From assembly GCA_903886275.1 (NCBI GenBank), contig CAISLN010000074.1, positions 1 to 64,000 on the forward strand: a DNA stretch of 64,000 nt, read 5' to 3'. How positions within the stretch are numbered: the stretch's first letter is position 1; each line of letters begins with the position of its first letter. The notes under the pieces are model-generated. The model saw only the letters and a list, made by a program, of their open reading frames with translations, did no database searches and had not been told where the DNA came from. Origin of the DNA: an uncultured beta proteobacterium (GTDB lineage: Bacteria > Pseudomonadota > Gammaproteobacteria > Burkholderiales > Burkholderiaceae_C). Below, piece after piece: positions 59,552 through 64,000 of the stretch. Both the position numbers and the translations under genes were made by a program.

Positions 59552-62185
59552 ATGAAAGAAGCACAGAAGCTCTCCCCTCCACCGGCTGCGGCGCAAGGCG
59601 CTGAGCTGCCCGAGGGCTGGACCGCAGCGGGCGGACTGACCGCCGCGCAAGCGTCCCAAGGCCTGCAGCAAGACGGCCCCAACAGCCTGCCCGGTGACCA
59701 GCGGCGCAGCCTGCGCGACATTGCCTGGGAGACGCTGCAAGACCCGATGTTTGCGCTGCTGCTGGCGGCAGGTACGCTGTACCTGTTGCTGGGCGACTTG
59801 CAGGAGGGAGGGGTGCTGTTCGGCCTGGTGCTGGTGGTGCTGGCGCTCACGCTGTACCAAGAGGGCCGCACCGAAAATGCCCTGGCCGCCTTGCGCAATC
59901 TGAGCAGTCCGCGGGCCCTGGTGGTGCGCGATGGCGTGCGTGTGCGCATTGCCGGGCGGGACGTGGTGTGCGGCGATGTGCTGGTGCTCAGCGAGGGCGA
60001 CCGCATTGCCGCCGATGCCCTGCTGCTAGAGGGCAGCGATATGCAGGTGGACGAGTCGCTGCTCACCGGTGAAGCCTTGCCCGTGGGCAAGCAGCCCTGT
60101 GCGGCCGGAGCGCCGCCCATGCACCCCGGCGGCGAGGGACTGCCCTATCTCTATTCCGGCACGCTGCTGGTGCGCGGACACGGCTTGGCGCGGGTGACGG
60201 CCACGGGCGCGCAGACCGAGATCGGGCGCATCGGCACGGCCCTCGAATCCCTAGGCCACGAGCAGTCGCCGCTCAAGCTGCAGATGGCGGCGCTGGTCAA
60301 GGTGCTGGCCCTGATTGCGTTGGGCGCGAGTGTGTTTTTGTTGGTGGCCTTTGGCCTGTTGCGTGGTGACTGGTTGGCCGCGCTGCTGGCCGGCATTGCG
60401 CTGGCCATGGCCTTGCTGCCGCAGGAGTTCACCGTGGTGCTGACGGTGATACCGGCGCTGGGGGCTTGGCGCCTGTCGAAGCAACAGGTGCTGACCCGGC
60501 GCATCGCCGCCATCGAGACCCTGGGTGCCACCTCGGTGCTGTGCGCCGACAAGACCGGCACCCTGACCGAAAACCGCATGACCGTGGAGCAGCTCTATGT
60601 GCCCGCGCTGGGCCGGTCGGGCGGCGAAAGCCTGGCGGTCAACTACGCTACCAACATCGAACTGCCCGAGGCCTTTCATCTGCTGGTGGAATACTCGATT
60701 CTGGCCAGCGTGAGCGACCCCTATGACCCGATGGAGAAGGCCTTTCACCGCTTGGGCCAGCATTTTTTGCAGGGCACCGAACATCTGCACCGCGATTGGA
60801 ATTTGGTGCAGGAATATGCGCTGACCACGCAGCTGCGCGCCATGTCCCATGTCTGGCGCGCCGCGCTGGTCGATGGCCTCGATGGCGTGCACAGCGTGGC
60901 GGCCAAGGGCGCACCCGAAGCCATCTTCGACCTCTGCCATCTGGACGCCGCAACGCAGGCAAGGCTCAACGCGGCGGCGCACGCTATGGCGGCGCAGGGC
61001 TTGCGCGTGTTGGGTGTGGCGCAGGCGCGCTTTGCCGGTGACGACTGGCCGGCCATCGCGCATGACTTTGAATTTGAATTTGTGGGCCTCTTGGGTCTGG
61101 CCGACCCCTTGCGCGCCGGCATCCCTGAGGCGGTGCAGCAATGCCGGGACGCGGGCATCCGGGTGGTGGTGATTACCGGCGACTATGCCGCCACCGCACA
61201 GGCCATAGCGCGCGCCGCCGGCATCGATGTGGAGAGCGCCAGCCAGGTGCTCAGCGGCACCGAATTGCAGGCCCTCGATGACGCGCAGTTGCAGCAGCGC
61301 ATGCGCACGGTGTGCGTTTGTGCCCGCATCTCGCCGCAACAAAAGCTGCGCATTGTGCAGGCCCTCAAGGCCAATGGCGAGGTGGTGGCCATGACAGGCG
61401 ACGGCGTCAACGATGCGCCTGCCCTCAAGGCCGCGCATGTGGGCGTGGCCATGGGCGGGCGTGGCACCGACGTGGCGCGCGAGGCTGCGTCCCTGGTGCT
61501 GCTGGACGACAACTTCGCCTCCATCGTGGGCGCGGTGCGCTTGGGGCGGCGCATTTTTGACAACCTGCGCAAGTCCATGTCCTACATCCTGGCGGTGCAT
61601 GTGCCCATCGCCGGTGCGGCCCTGTTGCCAGTGCTCCTGGGCTGGCCCACGCTGATGTTTCCGCTGCACATTGCATTTTTGGAACTGGTGATAGACCCGG
61701 CCTGTTCGTTGGTGTTTGAGAACGAACCGTCCGAGCGCGATGTGATGCAGCGCCCCCCACGTGACCCCCATGCCCCGCTGTTTGCCGGTACCACCCTGGT
61801 GCTGGCCTTGCTGCAAGGCCTGGGGGTGTTGCTGGTGGTGATGGGAGCCTATGGTTGGGCCTCCAGCTGGCTGACTGAGGCGGCAGCGCGGGCCTTTGGC
61901 TTCACCACCCTGGTGATGGGCAACCTGGCTCTGATCTTCTCCAACCGCAGCGGGCGCGTTGCACTCTGGGTCTCGCTGCGGGTGCCCAACCGTGCCCTGT
62001 GGTGGGTGGCGGGTGCTACCACCGCGCTGCTGGTGCTGACGCTGTACCAGCCCTGGGTGTCAGGTCTGTTTTTGTTCGCACCCTTGGCGCTGCACGATGT
62101 AGTGATGGCCGCAGCGCTGGGCCTGTCGAGCGTGGTCTGGTTCGAGGCCCTCAAGTTCAGCCAGCGCAGGCTGCCGTCCGCCTAA
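59552..62185 (+). CDS. P-type cation-transporting ATPase
   Basis: This 877-residue P-type ATPase has an N-terminal cation ATPase domain (GLTAAQASQGLQQDGPN), the actuator motif DESLLTGEALPV near 170 and the phosphorylation site DKTGTLTENRM at 333-343. Hinge TGDGVNDAPALK lies near 616, and about ten helices are predicted. Helix M4 reads LLPQEFTVVLTV where related pumps have PEEFP or PEGLP, so an ion-binding acid is Gln here. It groups with calcium-like P2 pumps; the ion is unknown. It starts nine bases after arsA, so the two are co-transcribed. Confidence 0.9.
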   Translation: MKEAQKLSPPPAAAQGAELPEGWTAAGGLTAAQASQGLQQDGPNSLPGDQRRSLRDIAWETLQDPMFALLLAAGTLYLLLGDLQEGGVLFGLVLVVLALTLYQEGRTENALAALRNLSSPRALVVRDGVRVRIAGRDVVCGDVLVLSEGDRIAADALLLEGSDMQVDESLLTGEALPVGKQPCAAGAPPMHPGGEGLPYLYSGTLLVRGHGLARVTATGAQTEIGRIGTALESLGHEQSPLKLQMAALVKVLALIALGASVFLLVAFGLLRGDWLAALLAGIALAMALLPQEFTVVLTVIPALGAWRLSKQQVLTRRIAAIETLGATSVLCADKTGTLTENRMTVEQLYVPALGRSGGESLAVNYATNIELPEAFHLLVEYSILASVSDPYDPMEKAFHRLGQHFLQGTEHLHRDWNLVQEYALTTQLRAMSHVWRAALVDGLDGVHSVAAKGAPEAIFDLCHLDAATQARLNAAAHAMAAQGLRVLGVAQARFAGDDWPAIAHDFEFEFVGLLGLADPLRAGIPEAVQQCRDAGIRVVVITGDYAATAQAIARAAGIDVESASQVLSGTELQALDDAQLQQRMRTVCVCARISPQQKLRIVQALKANGEVVAMTGDGVNDAPALKAAHVGVAMGGRGTDVAREAASLVLLDDNFASIVGAVRLGRRIFDNLRKSMSYILAVHVPIAGAALLPVLLGWPTLMFPLHIAFLELVIDPACSLVFENEPSERDVMQRPPRDPHAPLFAGTTLVLALLQGLGVLLVVMGAYGWASSWLTEAAARAFGFTTLVMGNLALIFSNRSGRVALWVSLRVPNRALWWVAGATTALLVLTLYQPWVSGLFLFAPLALHDVVMAAALGLSSVVWFEALKFSQRRLPSA

Positions 62186-62343
62186 CGCACAGCGCAATGG
62201 GGTCGCTCCTTGGTCAATCACGCTGAAGCAAAACACAGCGTGCAAGGCCAAGGCGCGGCCTTCAATGAACACTCACAGTGTCGCAATTTCCCTACAGACA
62301 ACGGTGTGGCTGATTGCTATATTCGCCCCACGGTGCTGGTATC

Positions 62344-62360
62344 TGTACCCGTCGGGTACA
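62344..62360. promoter_or_regulatory. Palindrome upstream of Crp/Fnr gene 2
   Basis: TGTACCC (62344-62350) and GGGTACA (62354-62360) form a perfect inverted repeat with a three-base spacer, 20 bases before the ATG. It may be an operator for this regulator or for another one. It does not match the FNR consensus. Confidence 0.5.
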
Positions 62361-62380
62361 CGGCTCCGGGAATAAGAACA

Positions 62381-63139
62381 ATGAAAAATCAATCTATTCT
62401 CGATACCACGGTCCTGAACTATCCTATAGCGCGCATGTCGCGCCAGGGCTTGCAAATGCAGTCAGACTGGTCAACCTTGGATGAAGTGGTCAAGCTGCTT
62501 CAGTACGACGGCCATTTCCGTGTCCCCACGGATGTTCCAGAGTTTCGTCGCCGTCGCGTGCACGCCGGTCAGTCGGTTTTTGCAATGGGCCAGGAATTCG
62601 GCGGCCTTTATGTGGTGCGTTTCGGTGCCCTCAAAACGGTGCTCACGCAAGCCGACGGCAGTGAAAGCGTCATAGCCTTTTCTCTGCAGGGCGATCTCTT
62701 GGGTGCCGATGGCGCATGCAAACAGCATTACTGGTGCGAGAACTCCGCGCTGACCGATTGCGAAGTCATCCGCTTGCCGGCTGACGATTACTTCGCTCCG
62801 GGGCGCGCTGGCGACGGCATTGAGCACATGATTTACTGGGCCATTAGCCGTGAGATTGCCAGGCGCCAAGCGTGCCACGCCATTACGCATGCGGCGAAGT
62901 CGGAGGTGCGGGTAGCGCGTTTTTTGCTTGGGCTGTCTGAACACCAGGCGGCTCAAGGTCTTTCGCGCAAGTGCTTGCGCCTGCCGATGACGCGCCGCGA
63001 TATTGGCAGCTACTTGGGCATTACGCTGGAGACGGTTAGCCGCGCCTTGTCTGCCATGCATCAGCTCAAAATCATCGAGGTTTCCAGCCGCGACGTGACG
63101 ATCAACGACATGGAATCGCTGTTGAGTTGCACCGCTTGA
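62381..63139 (+). CDS. Crp/Fnr-family transcription regulator 2
   Basis: This 252-residue regulator has a beta roll (residues 50-150, with FAMGQEFGGLYVVRFGALKT) and a DNA-binding domain with MTRRDIGSYLGITLETVSRA near 206-225. The ETVSR recognition helix is again FNR-type. There is no N-terminal cysteine cluster, so it is not a classical oxygen-sensing FNR; three cysteines occur in GACKQHYWCENSALTDCE. It may sense NO, heme or redox. The ATG at 62381 is chosen; an upstream in-frame start at 62210 would run through the palindrome. Confidence 0.88.
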   Translation: MKNQSILDTTVLNYPIARMSRQGLQMQSDWSTLDEVVKLLQYDGHFRVPTDVPEFRRRRVHAGQSVFAMGQEFGGLYVVRFGALKTVLTQADGSESVIAFSLQGDLLGADGACKQHYWCENSALTDCEVIRLPADDYFAPGRAGDGIEHMIYWAISREIARRQACHAITHAAKSEVRVARFLLGLSEHQAAQGLSRKCLRLPMTRRDIGSYLGITLETVSRALSAMHQLKIIEVSSRDVTINDMESLLSCTA

Positions 63140-63211
63140 GGGTGCGTCCGCCCTGGGGCATGCGCGGCCTGGGCCTGCCAGCCAAGGCTGCGCCTAAGAT
63201 GGCGGCCTGCC

Positions 63212-64000
63212 ATGCCCTTTTTCCCCTTGACCCCTGACTGCCTTCACCTCTTGCCCCATGGCTTGCGAGCGGACCTGCCGCGTGGGCGCCAACTGGTGCC
63301 TGTGCCATGGCTGGCGGCGCAATTGGGGCGCCAGGCAAGCGTGCCGGGCTGGACGCTGTGGGAGGTGGGCTGCGATGGTCTTGAGGCCTATTGGGGCGGC
63401 CACATTCCCGGTGCGCGCTATTGGGATACCCGGCAGTTTGAGCAACTGCCGTTCTGGAACGCCTTGCCCCTTCCAGCGATGCAGCAGTTGCTGCGCCATG
63501 CGGGCATAGGCCCCCAAAGCACCGTCATCCTCTATGGACGCAACACGCTGGCGGCTGCGCGCTTGGCGCAACTGATGCTGACGGCGGGGGTGCGGGATGT
63601 GCGTCTGCTCGATGGTGGCCTGCCTTGCTGGTGCAAGGCCGGCTATTCCTTGGCCCAAGGCCCGCAGCCGGTGGCCGCAGATAGTTTCGATAGTTTGGAT
63701 AATTTGGATAGGTGCGATAGCAGCGATAGCAGCGATAGTTTCGATAGCGCGGCGCAGGCGCTGGGCTTTGCGGCGCGCCCGGATTATTTGATCGATACCG
63801 CGCAGGCCAGGGCGCTGCTGGCGCAGGCCGACGCCGCGCTGGTCAGCAACCGCACCCGCGCTGAGTACCTGGGCGAGACCTCGGGCTATCCCTATATCGA
63901 GGCCCGTGGCGAAATTGCCGGCGCACTCTGGGGCCATGCGGGCAGCGACGGCGATGTCAACAGCATGGGCAGCCTGCAGGACGCAGATGGGCGCATGAAA
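63212..64000 (+). CDS. Multi-domain rhodanese sulfurtransferase (partial, cut by window end)
   Basis: The frame is open for 263 codons to the window edge. Domain 1 (residues about 20-150) shows LWEVGCDGLEAYWGGHIPGA and VRDVRLLDGGLPCW. The position of its catalytic cysteine reads ILYGRN, so it looks inactive. An Asp/Ser-rich linker of about 23 residues (63682-63750) encoded by GATAG-like repeats follows. A second rhodanese domain begins at DYLIDTAQARALL. The layout resembles YnjE/thiosulfate sulfurtransferases with several domains. The catalytic domain is probably beyond the edge. Confidence 0.8.
   Translation, partial: MPFFPLTPDCLHLLPHGLRADLPRGRQLVPVPWLAAQLGRQASVPGWTLWEVGCDGLEAYWGGHIPGARYWDTRQFEQLPFWNALPLPAMQQLLRHAGIGPQSTVILYGRNTLAAARLAQLMLTAGVRDVRLLDGGLPCWCKAGYSLAQGPQPVAADSFDSLDNLDRCDSSDSSDSFDSAAQALGFAARPDYLIDTAQARALLAQADAALVSNRTRAEYLGETSGYPYIEARGEIAGALWGHAGSDGDVNSMGSLQDADGRMK
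63682..63750 (+). repeat. GATAG-type simple repeat inside the sulfurtransferase gene
   Basis: GATAGT, GATAGC, GATAGG and GATAAT units recur about nine times, coding for Asp-Ser, Asp-Asn and Asp-Arg pairs. It is a low-complexity linker between two rhodanese domains and a likely site of replication slippage. Confidence 0.8.

Overview
The window reads as the chromosome of a GC-rich Gram-negative bacterium, most likely a betaproteobacterium of the order Burkholderiales (Comamonadaceae-like). This is an inference from codon use, the I-F CRISPR system, a DUF3149 microprotein, ACR3-type arsenic genes, a glycine riboswitch and FNR-type sites. No rRNA, tRNA or insertion sequence was recognised.

Region 1 (1-26360, plus strand) is a type 1 BREX phage-defence operon: brxA, brxB, brxC, pglX, pglZ, brxL. 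It carries many other defence genes between brxC and pglZ: an AbiE toxin-antitoxin pair, a HipBA pair, three separate ATPase + TOPRIM-nuclease-like pairs (the third is PARIS-like, with a DUF4435 protein), two DUF1016/YhcG nucleases and an AlbA_2/ATPase regulator. Nearly all junctions from hipA to pglZ are ATGA stop/start overlaps, so the inserts are built into one coupled operon. The block hipBA-pglX-ATPase-TOPRIM is flanked by short diverged copies of the 5' and 3' ends of pglX. I interpret this as a pglX allele replacement that left scars of the older allele on both sides. A second DUF1016-AlbA_2 module has decayed to a DUF1016 gene plus the AlbA_2 tail.

Region 2 (26405-35898) is a type I-F CRISPR-Cas system on the minus strand, convergent with BREX: cas1, cas2-3, csy1, csy2, csy3, cas6f, a leader and an array of 26 good repeats plus a degenerate distal repeat. 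Cas1 has lost about 190 central residues in frame, so the interference genes look intact but spacer acquisition is probably dead.

Region 3 (35899-48444) is metabolism and signalling: an acetate transporter, a hybrid histidine kinase with a response regulator, a LivK-type binding protein downstream of a minus-strand glycine riboswitch, an acyl-CoA dehydrogenase, a CoA-transferase, a TauABC-type ABC transporter and a dienelactone hydrolase. A 55-bp element is shared upstream of the acetate transporter and the acyl-CoA dehydrogenase.

Region 4 (48479-64000) is arsenic, metal and sulfur stress: arsR with its operator, two unrelated arsenate reductases, acr3, arsH, an MFS permease, a SigZ-like sigma factor, an ArsP-like permease, a small thiol protein, a rhodanese operon behind a CsoR/CstR-like palindrome, two Crp/Fnr regulators, an FNR-box-preceded arsA plus P-type ATPase operon, and a multi-domain sulfurtransferase cut by the window end.
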